From contig CM060065.1 in assembly GCA_030533445.1 (NCBI GenBank), forward strand, positions 25,528,474 through 25,592,473: a stretch of DNA of 64,000 nucleotides. Direction: 5' to 3'. The notes below the pieces were generated by a model, which was not told the origin of the DNA, made no database searches, and was given only the letters and a program-made list of their open reading frames with translations. Of the stretch, positions 34,788 to 48,300 are shown piece by piece. The number at the start of each line of letters is the position of its first letter. The first letter of the stretch is position 1. Origin of the DNA: Cyprinodon diabolis (lineage: Eukaryota; Chordata; Actinopteri; Cyprinodontiformes; Cyprinodontidae). The translations under genes and the position numbers were made by a program.

Positions 34788-35813
34788 AGCACCCAGAAAA
34801 GTGTTTTGGGAGGCTATTGCGAAGATAACTGAAACAACTATGTTCTCAAGTATTTCCAAAAAAGTTACAAAACAATCCACTTGACATTGTTTTTCAAGTT
34901 TGGAAAACCAAGCTTCCCATCAAGGAAGCTTTTTGAACTCAAAATGTCAAAAATTTGAACTAAAAAAGCTCCCTGTATCGTAAAGCTCTCACAAACCATG
35001 ATTCAAAAAAGAAATCAACAAATTTCATTTCTGTTTTTGTTGGATAAACAAGTGTTTGTTTGCGGGCTGCAGGGTTTTACTTTGCAAGAACATAAATTCT
35101 GCTATGACAATATGGTAAAAATGTTGTGTTCTGTTAAGCCCCTATTTTTTAATAAAGTTTATTGCTAAATTATTTGTATTATATTCTATATTCAGGTAAT
35201 TTTTTATTTCATTGTATTTCATGTCAATATTTATCGTTTATTTTTATTAATCTTATTCATCTAGCTCCTGTTTTTAAGAATTTTTTTTCAATTCTTTGTC
35301 AACCATTCTACCTTCTGACTTAACTCCACCTATTTACCATTGCTAGTATGTGTTCCTTTGTTTTCCTTGGCCAGAAACACAAGCTGCTTGTGTTCCAGTT
35401 TAGACGGATTTTCTTCCTATTACATGTAAATAGTTTTGTTCATTTAAAGTTAATCACTTTGATTGTCTTAATATGTCCATGAACTGAGTAAGTCACTAGT
35501 TTCTGATTCAAAGTTACAGTGGTTAATAGCCTTTATCCTTATTGACACTTAGTTATACTATACTAAATGGTTAAATAGCAAATCTAAGAAAAATGCTTAA
35601 AAATGGTTTGTTTCTGGGTATAACTTTGTACATTAATACATGTTTTTTTTCTTGCTGAAAAAAACAAAACGTAACATTTTGTTATGTTTTATTGTTACGT
35701 TTTTCTAAAAGAACTTAATTTTTTGGTATTTTTTTAAATGTCACTGCGAAGTTAACATTATCTTCACTGTTTTCGGGCTAAATTCCTAAATTAATTCACA
35801 ATACAGTATTTCT
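34788..35813. other. Non-coding, nothing recognised
   Basis: AT-rich DNA with several T- and A-runs. No repeat or gene identified. Confidence 0.45.
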
Positions 35814-35965
35814 TTGGGCTGCACAGTGGGGCAGTTTGTTGTTTGTTGCAAAGCCCTGTTGCTTTGCAGCAAGAAGGTTCTGGATTCGACTCCTGGCCCA
35901 AGGTTTTTTCTGCACGGTGTTTACATGTTCTCCCTGTGCATACTTGGATCCTCTCCAGGTACTAT
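35814..35965 (+). repeat. tRNA-derived SINE-type repeat, 5' portion
   Basis: It starts 'gggctgcacagtggggcag' and carries a near-consensus RNA polymerase III B box (GATTCGACTCC, 35883-35893), followed by the block 'acatgttctccctgtgcata'. The same family, longer and in reverse orientation, is at 37473-37797. The rest of the element is missing after about 35965. Confidence 0.75.
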
Positions 35966-37472
35966 GGCTCCCTCCCAAATGCATGGTTGTATGTCACTGT
36001 GATATTACTGTGACTTGTCTAGAATGTACCCTTTTTATTTTTCTGCATTTACAATGTTTTTTTTATATATACATATCAAACTTCTAAGAAGTTTTGCTTT
36101 TGGTAGGATCCAATATTAACTGTCTCTCTAAAGAATTACCAATTGCATTGCTGTGCATGAGTAACAGTCACCAAGTCACCATGTTCCTTAAGGCTGTGGT
36201 TCAAAAGGAAACAGAACATCCTTGTGTAATGCATCCGGCAGTAATTTTGAAAACATGAATGCTTGGTGATGACTGTCTGATTGCCTAAAACTGTTTAGCT
36301 GTTGTATTGGTGTTAACTGCGGGCTTGTTAAGTTGCTGGTAAATGCTTGATTTTCCGAGGTAGGGAAAGCGGCAAGCGGAGGAGAAAATTATTGGTATAA
36401 TTGCAACAGTCTGGCTTTTCAGGCACCGTTTTCACTCAGTGGACTCATTGATATTCACTGCAGGCCACTCGGCGTCAAAAGGTTTGACGCACACATGAGT
36501 GACGTCACACAAATATTTCTCTGCACATCCTTCAGGACCAAGCTGATAAAAGACAGGGTTATATCTGCAGATAGGGCTTTAAGAACATTTTGATTAAAGT
36601 TGGCTAATACTGTCAGGTTTTCTGTGTGTGGACTGTGCAGTGAGCTATATATCTAGCTGGGTAAAAGACAAGTATGTTAATTTCATATTCTTCATCATTT
36701 TCTGTATAGGGGGAATTTCACTTTCTGGTGTCAGAGTAGCATGGGAAACAATATTTACTTTTCTATGCTCTTGCTAACCTCCTGGTTGAAATCAGGATTA
36801 TTTTATATATATATATATCAAAGTAGAGCCTTCTGGTTATCTAAATTTCAATGTGATTCCATGAATGGCCTACAATTGTCCATCAACATGATAATTATCC
36901 CAAACACTACAGCAGAACTACAGCAGAATGACTGGAAAAGAAATTAATCAAGGTGCTGAAAAAGTCCGGTCGTATTTCAGAACTTAACATGAATAAAACG
37001 CTTTAGTAGGATTTTAAGTATTTTATAGAAACTAATTTTCTTAGTCATAGATAACGTAATGTTAAAAAGATAGGGTCAAAAATTCCTCCAGAATATGAGA
37101 GAATGAAGGAGGTTGCATCGAAAAAAAACCTTCAATATACTACTGTTAAACTGCATTTACAATCAATCAGGGATTCGCCTTTTCCATTTTGTATCCTCTG
37201 CTAGATAGATATAATTTTGGAATCTGTTTGAATTTTTTAACACTTTATATTAGATTCAAATAATTGAGGATAGATAACAGATTATATTATTATTTACTGG
37301 TATAAATCTTAATCTGAGAAAATGCATCCTTTCTTTTTACCATGTCTGTGCCTCATAATGTTATTTATCTAAGTGTTAAACTTGAATGTTTATGTACTGT
37401 CTGTACGCCTTTAGTTAATCAAACAAAATATTCAATGTTTATAATGATATACAGAATAATCTGCATATCCAT
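35966..37472. other. Non-coding, nothing recognised
   Basis: No supported gene. A short TA run lies at about 36803-36818. Confidence 0.4.
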
Positions 37473-37797
37473 CCATCCATTTTCTGTCACGCTTTATCCC
37501 AGCTGGGGTCGCGAGGGGTGCTGGTGCCTATCTCCAGCTGTCTACGGTTGAGAGGTGGGGTACAACCTGTCGCAACACAGAGACAAACAAGACAAACAAC
37601 GATTCACACACACACTCACACCTAAGGAGAATTTAGAGAAATCAGTTAACCTAACAGTCATGTTTTTGGACTGTGGGAGGAAGCCGGAGTACCCGGAGAG
37701 AAGCCATGCATGCTCAGGGAGAACATGCAAACTCCAGGCAGAAAGACCCCGGGCCGGGAATAGAACTTGCTGCAAGGCCATCAATTCAAAGTACCAT
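37473..37797 (-). repeat. tRNA-derived SINE-type repeat, longer copy
   Basis: It starts 'ccatccatccattttctgtc', then 'ggggtcgcgaggggtgctgg', a central block around 'tttttggactgtgggaggaa', 'ggagaacatgcaaactcc' and 'cccgggccgggaat'. This is a very common teleost interspersed repeat. The tRNA-like promoter end lies at the right, so the element reads on the minus strand. The ORFs that cover it are accidental. Confidence 0.85.
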
Positions 37798-37984
37798 CAG
37801 TGACATTAATGATCACAAATATTTATTCACATTTGGTTTAAAACGTTTTTTTTTCAAACCCTGGTCATCAAGGCACATTACCCTGCATGTTTTAGATCAG
37901 ATCTCCGTAATTCTACTCACTGAGGTTCAGTGTCCATATTTTACACTTGTGTCTTTACTTCAACAAACCTGGGTTCAATAATTA

Positions 37985-38120
37985 ATAATAATAATACATT
38001 TAATTTATACTGCACTTTCCATCAAAAAATCTCAGGTGCTACACGTAAAAAGAGAGGGAAAAAAAAGCATGAAAAAACATCTAAAGGGGACCAAAAGCTT
38101 TGCTAAAAAGAAATGCTTTA
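37985..38120. repeat. Probable LINE/SINE-related fragment
   Basis: The order 'aataataatacatttaattt', 'tatactgcactttcc', 'ctcaggtgctacac' matches the sense of a widespread fish repeat that names itself by 'tttatatagcgcttt'. It is strongly diverged and its edges are unclear. Confidence 0.4.
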
Positions 38121-38604
38121 GGTCATTCGCAGGACTCTTAAGAACTTAGGACTCTTAAGAACTTAGATTCCATTTGACTACATCAAATTGTAGCTCCTTG
38201 ACCCACTTAAGAACACCAAAGGGGGTAGGAAATTAACTCCAGGCACTCTTTAGCTTTGTGGACGTCTTAATGCATCAGAGAATTGCATGGATGATGCTAG
38301 GACTACAGCCTAAAGTGCAAAAATCATAGGTTACACTAATGTAGCTAATGGCTGCAGCTCTCCAGTTTAAAACGCAAAACATAAGAAGGTGTATATATTT
38401 GCAAGTCACAAAGAGTACATGTGAGGAAATCATTTTTCTTTTGGTAAATCCCACGAGGGGGGCTGTGACGTATGCATCATGGTGACTGGCAACGTACTTC
38501 CGCTTTACCTCATAAGGTCTTACGGATTTTTAGTATTAGGAAGGACCTTTTAACTGCATTTAGCCAGTTGATCAGGAGTGTGGAAAGAGAGACACATCTA
38601 AAAG

Positions 38605-38765
38605 GAGCAGGACAGTGGACATCCTGGACTGGAACTGAAAATCCCTGTTTTAGTTGTTTCCCTGGGTCGGCAACTTGATTTCAATTGAAATCAGGTGTGG
38701 TAAAGCAGGGAAACAACAACAACAGGTTGGGCAATGTGCCTAGAGGAGTAGGGCTGAAAACATTG
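38605..38765. mobile_element. Short fold-back (palindromic) MITE-like repeat
   Basis: Around the palindrome GATTTCAATTGAAATC (near 38680) the arms 'gttgtttccctg' (about 38655-38667) and 'cagggaaacaac' (about 38706-38718) pair, and the outer parts resemble a common fish hAT-like MITE ('ggactggaactgaaaatccc', 'gaggagtagggctgaaaac'). No coding capacity. The family assignment is from memory and not secure. Confidence 0.5.
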
Positions 38766-41700
38766 AAACAGAGCATACATCAACCCTCTTTTCTTTAAGC
38801 TTTAAGAGCTGCCCTAGGCTTCCCATATCAAATTCATGACTGATAATACGCTTTTTCTGTTTTTCCTCAGGAAACTCTTGAAGATAGCTCTTTTGCGATA
38901 ATCTCCTACTTCAGCATCTACCTTTTACTTCAGTAGCTCCTCCACTGCTCTCTCTTTTCTTGCACTCCCATTTATGCTACTCTACAGTGTCAGCAATGTA
39001 ATCTGATATATAGAACCTAACAAGGTTTATTCCATCTAAATATCTTAAATTAAGCTTTGATATGATATTAGGTTAACTGAAATATTCTTATTTATAAGTT
39101 TCTTATAAATAGGAACATAAAAGCATCAGCAAAATGCATAAACATAAAATATCACATCTAATATTTCTAAGAGGCATGAGTAATAATCCAGTTTACATAC
39201 ATACATTCATCATCTGTTCTGCCTTCCATGACAACTATCAAACAATCAGGCTTACTCTCAGTGAAACATGATGCCTCCAATAGGTCTCCCAACTATAAAT
39301 TGCATCCACCAGGCTGTTATTCCTTTTAATATCTTTTCCTGGAGAGCAATATCAATAAACCTTTTTTAAAGCAAGTGAAAAGCCCTAAGAAATATTAACT
39401 ACTATACTACTTAATGTTCTAGATACTATAAACAAACATTTTGTTTTTTGCTTTTACAACTGAATTGACAGAAGAAAATATAATCTAATGTACTTTGACA
39501 ACCAATTTGAAATAGAGTTAAAAAAATACACAAAATGTTTTGCTAACAGTATAACGTTGAAAGCTACAGTTTTTCTTTTCTTAAACTGCTGAAAATAAAC
39601 ACTCTGAAATACTTAATACTTATATTACTTAATATGTAGTGCGATCAATAGAATATATCAGACCAAAAAACACAAACAGGTAATTTTAAGCTCACCAAAG
39701 GATTTAACTTCCTTCATCCCAAACAAGCCTTTGTTCTGAAGAGGCTTCTGAGAAAAACAACTACAAACTTGTTAAGTTCAGCATTTGATTCTCTAAAACA
39801 TATTCCTTTTTAAAAAACCTTTTTTTTTAAAATGAAAACACGTTTAAATCTTACAACTTGTGAGGTTTAATTTTGCCACCACCAGCAGTCTTGTTATCTT
39901 TCTGACATACTGTCAACATCGAAAACCACGTTTTACGTAATCATCCATCAAACCCTCCCTGCTGCATTATCTCTACTAAACATCATGCATCATTTCTTGC
40001 TGGTAGAATTAGATAGCATTACTGCCCACACAGCCCCTCTCATACAGAAGCACACATGCACAGATCAAATCGATGGATACCTTCCTCCACATCAGGAAGT
40101 GCTCCGCAGTAGGTGGCCAGAGGAGGAGGCTGCCCACTCACAGGATATTCAATTGCAAGCATGTATGAATTCATCCTCTCTCTTCATCTCACTCATGTTC
40201 GCTCGGGATCAACCACATTTATACATGTACCTTTGGGCAATCAGGACTTTAGCATTCACACCCACTCATGCAGACCCAACACAGAAACAAAAACAATAAG
40301 AGATTCTCTTTATCACATCTCAAGATTGGTGCTGAGTTTAGGAAGAAGTTGGTTTGGTGAATGAACTTTGATGCTGAAAATCGTTCATGATGTACTTGTT
40401 GACCTCAAAGGATGGACTAGATTGAATTAATCAAAACATTTCAAACGTATAGGTGTGCAATAAGATGAACAACGCCAACGTTAAATAAATCTATAGTGAT
40501 CTACCCTCAGGTCCTATTTTATTTATATCATGATCAGCTTAGGATTTTATGCTGCTGTTTGGCTTATAGAGATGCATTTTCCACTCGCATAAGCTTTTGA
40601 ATAAACATAAATCTAATGTAATCACTTAATTTTTACAGATATCTGCCGAATAGGTAAGAACTCCTGCTATACAGGAATAAGAATTTAACTGAACATGTTT
40701 TCTCTGTCAAGCTGTCTTTTGGTTACAAATTAGAAAATCAATTACATGTGAATGTGAGTAGGAGGAATGAAGAAGGAGACAATTATAAAATCTATAATGA
40801 ACAGTTTTGGGATACAACCACCTATTTTCTCCTATGAAACTTTGCTTCTCTCTAGAATCTCGAATTTTAGCAACATTCTTTTATGAGACTGTGAGAAAAG
40901 GGCAAAGTCTCTCCAACATATCATCAAACTGTGCATTAGGGAATGTGGAAATGTGACATTTAGAAGCATTGCTAAGGGGGACACATATATTGGGGACTTA
41001 GTGCACATATTCATCTGAATACACAACAGTAATATGGTTTATATGGTTTCTTAAACAAGGATGTAAAGATATATACAATATATACAGCTTGATTATTTAC
41101 TGAAGATTTTGACCTACTTGCATTAGTGTTAAAAAAAGTCTTATTTTCATGGAACAATAAAAGAAAATATATAATTTCTATTACTCATAGCCCTTAAGAT
41201 TAAAAGGTTAAAACATTTTTGTTCCAATAGTGATTATGTTTATGGCACAAAATTAGCCTGAAATATCTAAAAGACTAAGAAAATGTAATATTTGTGGAGT
41301 TGGGTATCTTTGAAGCCAGAAGACGTCCATTCCATCATCCAACTTGTTAGCTCTTAGTCACAGATTCTTGATAAGGTTCAGGTTAGATCATGCTGGTAAA
41401 ATTCAAAGATTTATTTAAGCCTCCAATCTTTCAGGGATGTGAATAATGTTTTCCTTAACTTTTTTTTATAAAACACAATAGAGAAATTATTGTTACTATA
41501 ATTGTGTGTTTTGGTTTTTCTTTGAAGTTGTGAAATTAAAAGAAGTTCTACAAAAATATGAGGGATTATAATTGGAATCCTTGACTACATTAATAGCATG
41601 TCTGGAAATTATTCTGTATCGCTAAAACTTCACTAAGACGTTTCTAATGTTGAGTGTTTAGGCAATGTTTCATAGTTGTATTTACGGTCTGCATTACAGT

Positions 41701-44504
41701 CTGTTTATTAAGTATGTGGAGAATTAGGAATTACTTCTGCTTAATAGGAGGCAGAATTCATCATAGAATTTAACTAAATAAATTCTCTCTGTCAAGTTTT
41801 CTTTTCTGTAGATGTGTTAAAAAGTACATTAAGCATCAAAGTGAGCAGGAAGAAATAAATTACATTCTTAAAACATTGTGTTTTCCGTAGAAATGCCGCA
41901 AAAAGAAAACCGGCTTCTTTAGGAATTAGTATAAAAGAAGTTTTGTGTGACCAGTCATTAAAATCTTTAATCATTACGTTAAATCAGTGCAAATACCTAG
42001 TACTGACAGTTTTTGGATGGATGGATGGATGGATGGATGGATTCTAAGTGTTCACATTTTTTGCACATTTTCACCATGAGCGTGTTCAATTCATAATTGA
42101 GGCTGAATAGATTACATTTCTAGATGTGCTTAAGAGAAGCTGAGAAACATCAGTGCCACAGCTTTTCCCAGAGGGAACCTAATTGCTATATTTGCAGTTT
42201 AGCTGGATGAAGATCAAACATAATTTAGCTAAAAATGGAACAGAAACAGTTTATGTTAAAGTTAAATACTTGCTTGTGCAAAATCTTACCTTAAGTTACT
42301 TTAATGCTATTTCCCGATGACATCAGTATATATATTGGAGAGCTGCAACTAATGTCTTGATTCTTTTTTCAATTAAATTAGATAGCAAGAGGTGCCTTAA
42401 AGAACATTTTATACAGAATTTAAACCAGGTGAAGCTAAAATTATTTCACTTGAGGAGTTCTGGATTGAACATATTCCCAGACTTTTTTTTTTTTTTTTAT
42501 CTTAAATGCAAATGGTTTATATAATTATTAAAAGTTAGTCTGTGTGCTCCAGTTAAGGATTAATTGATTACTGATAATGGATTGCCATAATGTTATTTTG
42601 GTATTGATTTGTTCTTTTCTAATATTTGGCATTTTTAGAATACCAGAATTTACCAGAAAAGGTATTGTTTTTCATTCAACTGATTTATCATTAAATTCTA
42701 AATGAAATTTTACTTTACCAATCTACAAAACATGTTTTTACAAATGCTTTGATTGGATGATTACTTTTAACTTTTTCATTCATAAAAATATATTGCAGTA
42801 GTTTTACTCTTAAGTACACCTTTGGCTACTCTACCCACCTCTGAAAATGGCTGAGGCACATTTTGCTCTATAGTGAGAATGGAAAACATCTAGAGGATTT
42901 TTTTTTTATCTTTAAAATCTTTTATGATGTATGACATGGGAAACATGGACATTAATGTGGGCTTTCATATTAATGAATTGCACTCTTAGTATGTGGTACA
43001 AGAAATGCTGAATGTCTTTGAGAGAACCATGTTGGATTTTAGAAACAAAAACAAATGAGAGATTGTGCCATTTAAACAGAACTATGTTAAGCTGGTCTCT
43101 GTCAGCCATCACAACAGTATTTGTAGTTCCACAAAACAAACAAATGAAAACACAAGCTACCAAGAAGATATAATGTAATTTTCATCATAGATCCTAAACT
43201 CTTAATTATCAAGGTAAAAACGGTTTGCTTTTCATGTTTCCAGACAACTTTTTTCTTAACCAATGTTATGAAACCCCCATTATCTGTCTTTGATTGATGT
43301 TTAGATACATCCAAGCATCTACATCTAAAGCTGAATTTTATTCTAATAATCTTGACTTTTTTCAATGTTACACTTTGAGCTTGACCTGCAATGTTTAAAA
43401 AAAAAGTTTCACATTTAAGTAATTTCATTTCTGACTAATCTCTTAAAAATTTATCTAAAAATGTATTATTATACAAAACAAAAGCTTGTGTTAATGTTTG
43501 AAAAATCCCAATCTCACCAAAAATATAACTGCACAAGTAAATGGAAGAAAACAAAACTTCAATGATGAGATATCCTGGTGGATCAGATGTCTCAGTTTTC
43601 GCTTAGGAGGGATAAATGCACTACAAACAAGCCTTTATAATCTGTGTATTTCAAACTTCACAGACCAAATAATGTCTTAAATAAACTGAAATTTGAATCA
43701 AGGTCATTACATTGAAAAATAGACATGTCATCCTGCCCTTAGAGAATTTAACTGATAAAAAAAAGCCTTTCAAACATTCTTACCTGGACTGTATAATTGG
43801 GAAGCCTAAAAAAATCAGTTGGGTAGTTTTTTTTAAACTTGAACATTTCTATTCTTTAAATGTTTTTACCTGAATTGCCTTTCTATCATTAGTTCCTTTC
43901 ATACAAGTTTTTTTGTTTCCAGGCTCCTGTACACCTTAAACTTTAAATTTTTGTTCTTCTCATATTATGTAGTCTTGTGTGTAAGTCCACAATCTGTGAG
44001 ACAATTGAGGCACTTCTTATCTTTTCTTTCCTCAAGCCCAGTTCCTGGGGTAAAAGACTAAGCCTCAAAGCGAGCAAGCAAACCAGCCATCCAATCCATC
44101 TGTGCAAACTGGGTCCTATTTCATGCAGTCTATGCACAAGTTCAAAAGCCATAACAGAATAATGAGGTTCCGTTATCTCTTATCACATTAAGCAGGTTGT
44201 GGTGATAAGTCAGTAAGATTTTCAAATGAACACACAATGAAAGACAAAAAAGATTTCTATAAGTTTCAACTTATTCACTAATTTCTGTGCTTTAATCCCT
44301 AAAATTCTGAGATTTGTAAATTTTACTATTGTCTGGTTGGATAATCTGCTGCATTTGAATGACTATTTAGCTAAATGTTCCATTATTGGAAAAAAAAAAG
44401 ATGTTTCTGTCTGCAGGTGCTGCAGAGGATGAGGGATTTTTCAGGTTGAACAGATAGAGATGAAATATTAGCCTTTCTAAACTCCTATAGATGAGGCACT
44501 TTCT
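38766..44504. other. Non-coding, with one (GGAT)n microsatellite
   Basis: 5.7 kb of AT-rich DNA. 42015-42042 is a perfect (GGAT)n run of seven units. 42484-42499 is a T-run. No ORF has a recognisable family or supporting signals. Confidence 0.45.
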
Positions 44505-45135
44505 TATTCTTCTTCTGTTGTTTTTTATTGGCGGATGGCAACCAACTTAACGTTTATTTAACGCCACCTACCAGACTGGAGTGTGGTTATCAATGATGTC
44601 AGAGGGAAGTTATTAATTCATACCTCAATGGTATGAACAAAACTGCATATTATCTATGAATCAATATCTATACAAATGTACATATAAATTAATATGTGTG
44701 AATATTCACATGCATATACACACCTATACTCTTCATTTATATACGATTAAATAATCCAGTGTTTTTTAACAATCTAATTAACTGATTTCCAGCAGAATTA
44801 GATGTATTTCCTAGAAGGTTTATCATTGAAAATCCAATTTTTTCTAACTTTAAATTCTGACCTTCCTGTGAATACACATTCCATTAATATATGTTCCACT
44901 TTTTCTATCTGATTACAGTGATTACAAGTCCCTGTGTCATGTTTCCCTATTCTGAAAAGAGAACTATTAAGTCCAGTATGACCAATTCTAAGTCGAGATA
45001 TTATTACCTTTTCTTTCAGCCTTCCTTTTGTATAACTCTTACCCCCCACAGTCTTCTGAATTTTATATAGATCTCTACAAGTGTCATGATTATCGCATTG
45101 TTCCTGCCAAATCTTACAGATTTTATTTTGATTTA
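44505..45135 (-). pseudogene. LINE C-terminus and 3' UTR fragment (I/Nimb-like)
   Basis: The minus strand codes WQEQCDNHDTC...DLYKIQKTVGG, then KVIISRLRIGHTGLNSSLF and a zinc-knuckle-like TCNHCNQIEKVEHILMEC (C-x2-C-x7-H-x4-C). This is the C-terminal tail that follows RNase H in I/Nimb-type fish LINEs. Downstream on the minus strand, 44515-44640, is the usual 3' UTR stretch (on + strand 'tttttattggcggatggcaa', 'gccacctaccagactggagt'). The reverse transcriptase and endonuclease are absent, so this is a 5'-truncated dead insertion. It ends about 240 bp upstream of the GPCR start codon. Confidence 0.8.
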
Positions 45136-45373
45136 TAGATTTACCCTCACTTTTGCTTAAAGTAATGCTTATGAGACACTTTCCAAGCAGGCTGCAGGTT
45201 TAACTGCTGTAATGGGCTGTTAACTCCTGCCACTGATTGCTGCAGGTGTGATTTCTGTCCCACCACTGAAAGAGAACGTGCTGTATGTTTCTCCCAAATG
45301 TAGTCCAATCTTTGGTCACTTTTTTGTTGTTGCTTTTTTTTCACCTCTGAATCTTGTGCTTAAATAAGAAGCA

Positions 45374-48300
45374 ATGTATTTAACACTTAACCTCTCCAAC
45401 CTGTCGGATTCAGACCATCTGCAGGACCTAACCCACCGCTCCGCCAAAGTAAGCGTCATTATCGTGCTGGGAGTGATGATCACTTTGGGAAATATTGCAG
45501 TTCTCCTGGTCATCACTTCCTCTGTGGCTGGCTGGTCCAGAAACTCCAGGTACTTCCTCCTGTCTCTCACCGCAGCGGACTCTGCCTTCGGTTTGCTCAT
45601 CATGCCGCTTAACCTGTCAGTGAGTCTGCTGAAGGACTACAGTGAGGGCCCGGACACTCTCTGTCATGTGGTTGCTTTCTGCAACGCCACGGTCTACTCC
45701 ACCTGCATGTACACGCTGGCCACCATCAGCCTAGAGAGATATATCGCAGTGTTTTACCCGCTGCAGTACTCCACTCTCATGACCAGAAAGCGGACTCTGT
45801 CCCTGATCGCCTTCGCTTGGTGCTTCCCTCTCTTCTTGCTGTCTCCTATCACCTTCCCAAACGGCATCATCGAGGTTCACTTTTCCAATGCATCGCTGGT
45901 CTGCAACCCATCTTACTCTACGAACGTTGCCTACACTTTGAGCTTGACCTGTTTAATATTTTTCCCCTGCTCTATTGTTATGACGTATGCAAACTTGAGA
46001 GTTTGGTGCGCAGCCAAGAGACAGAGGCTGAAACTGCGCAAATACGGCTGTGCGCTGCGCAGTAGGCACAATGTTGCTGCAAGAGTGCTTGTCCCAGTCA
46101 TGGCAGTGTACTACACCTGTTGGACACCCTGCATGGCGGTTATGATCTACAATGGTAAGCAGAGCATTACAGCCAATCAGCATTAAGGAAGTATTATAAA
46201 AGTAATTGGTTTTTTTTTAACCAACAGCTCCATTTAAATAAGACATCTCTCATTAACCCAAATCTATTGACTGGAATGCAATCCCTCACACTAAGCATGC
46301 TTGTAACGACAGTGGAGAGGAAAAACTCCCTTTTAACAGGAAGAAACCTCCAGCAGAACCAGGCTTAGAGTAATACTGCAAAGTTAAATTAGTTATGTAT
46401 GAAGTGAAGCATTTAGAGTTTGAGTGTAGTGTGACATAATGTCTACTTTCCTGAAAATTGGATAAAATTCCATATGTGCAAAATTTATATTTACTATACA
46501 ACAGGACTTTTGGGCAAGCCAGTTGGACAGGTTATTATTCTAAAAATATTAATGGTAATTCATAATAATAATACTAATTTAACTTGATTGATCTCCCTTT
46601 GGAGAAATTTACCTCTGCATTTAACCCATTCCCTTGGGGAGCAGTGGGCTGCCATTGTTTGGCGTCCAGGGAGCAGTGTGGGGTTAAGGGTCTTGCTCTT
46701 GAACCCAGAGTGGAGGCAGTGGGATCGAACCGGGTACTTGCAACCTTCTCAGAGCACAAGCGTACTGCTCTAACCACTAGACCAACACTCGCCCCAGTTA
46801 AGCCAGGTACTGGCACTTTTGGCTGGTAATCTTTGAGTTAGGAGGTGTAAAGTGCTGCAGGAAAATAAAATTGGCATCTCCGTAATTTACTATGTTGTGG
46901 CTCTTTGCTAAGTAATGCAGCACTTGGTTCTAATTAATTAGTCAATTTTTTAAAGAGAACCTTCCCAGGTAATATAGAGCATATACTCCCTGGGCATCAG
47001 CCCATATCAAGGATACATCTGGTGGGCGACTCTAAATTTTAGACACATTTCACAGCTTGAGAATCCTCTCTTAATTTCTTAAACGGACTGCATCTTAAAA
47101 TCCTCTTAAGATTGCAGTGATCACGTTTGCTCTTGCAGCCCTCTTTTTTTTTTTTTTTTTTACAACACTTTTACATTCTGCTCAACTTTCCATGGTTGTG
47201 AATTACTCTTCTTTAAATAATAATAATAAATATATAAAAGCACCAAAGAGTGATGTTTTAATTTCGAGGACCTGAATTTTGAGTTATTAGCTGCAAACAA
47301 AGTCTACAGAAATGAACTAGAATATATAATGATATTTTATGTTTTTAATTTAACTGAAGAAATAACTTTATTGATTGTATTCTAATTGAACTGTTCCTGC
47401 ATGTTGGTTATGAGACAGACTTATACAGGACATACAGTTATTGCTGTATGTCCCAGTGATGACTTAAGACATGCATAGCACTTAGAATCAATTATAATGA
47501 TACTATATAGTCTTCACATGTTGCTTGATGTCTCTGCAAATTATACCAGCTTCATATGTGAAAATATTTTAAGCTTTGCTGTTTCGAAGTGAGCAAGACA
47601 TCTGTCTTTCAAAATGAAACATCTTGTCGTCATCTCCCCCTTCAAGTTTGTCAGTTTGTGCCAAGTTTGTGGGCAGAATAGCTGTCAAGAGTTATTTATG
47701 TAAGCATGGCCATGAATGTACTTTTAAGTGCGGCTATGACTCAGGCTTTTTTTTTTTTTTTACTTTTTCCAATTCATCCCAATTATTTGCTGTCTTGGAG
47801 TAATCTGTGTGAAAGTGAAGTTGTGCCTGAATATTTTTAGAAGAGAAGACCTATTTTCCCTTTTTTATCGAATTGGGGCTTTAATCTATCAGATACAGAT
47901 GAAAATCCCTGCAAAGTGAAGCTGAGAGTCTTAATTTAAACTGCAAGTGTGCACTCTTCTAAATGCTTACAAGCCTCATAGTAAAGCATTTTACTTGGTT
48001 CCACTAAGCCTCAGCTACTTGGTCATGACCTAAATTACTGTAAAGTGAAAAATTATTTAGAGTCGGTGCAAATATCAGGAACAGATGAGACGTGTTATGT
48101 GTTTAAAATAAAGATGATATAAATCTTAGATGTAAACAAACATTTGGGGGAAAAAATCTTGTTAGCTGTATGCCAGATTTTTTTAAATACTTATTTTCCA
48201 CGTAATATTTAGTTTCTGCTGTTGATGTTGGTTCAGGTCTTAACTCAGAAGTATGCTTTCCAAAATATGTTTATTTGAGCTATTGCCCTTTGTGTATCTT

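Noticed and set aside
45953..46183. Antisense ORF within GPCR exon 1
   Set aside because: Shadow frame of a GC-rich coding exon.
46721..46797. Functional tRNA gene on the minus strand
   Set aside because: A and B boxes are good, but the flanking body is that of a SINE and the arms do not form a clean cloverleaf by eye.
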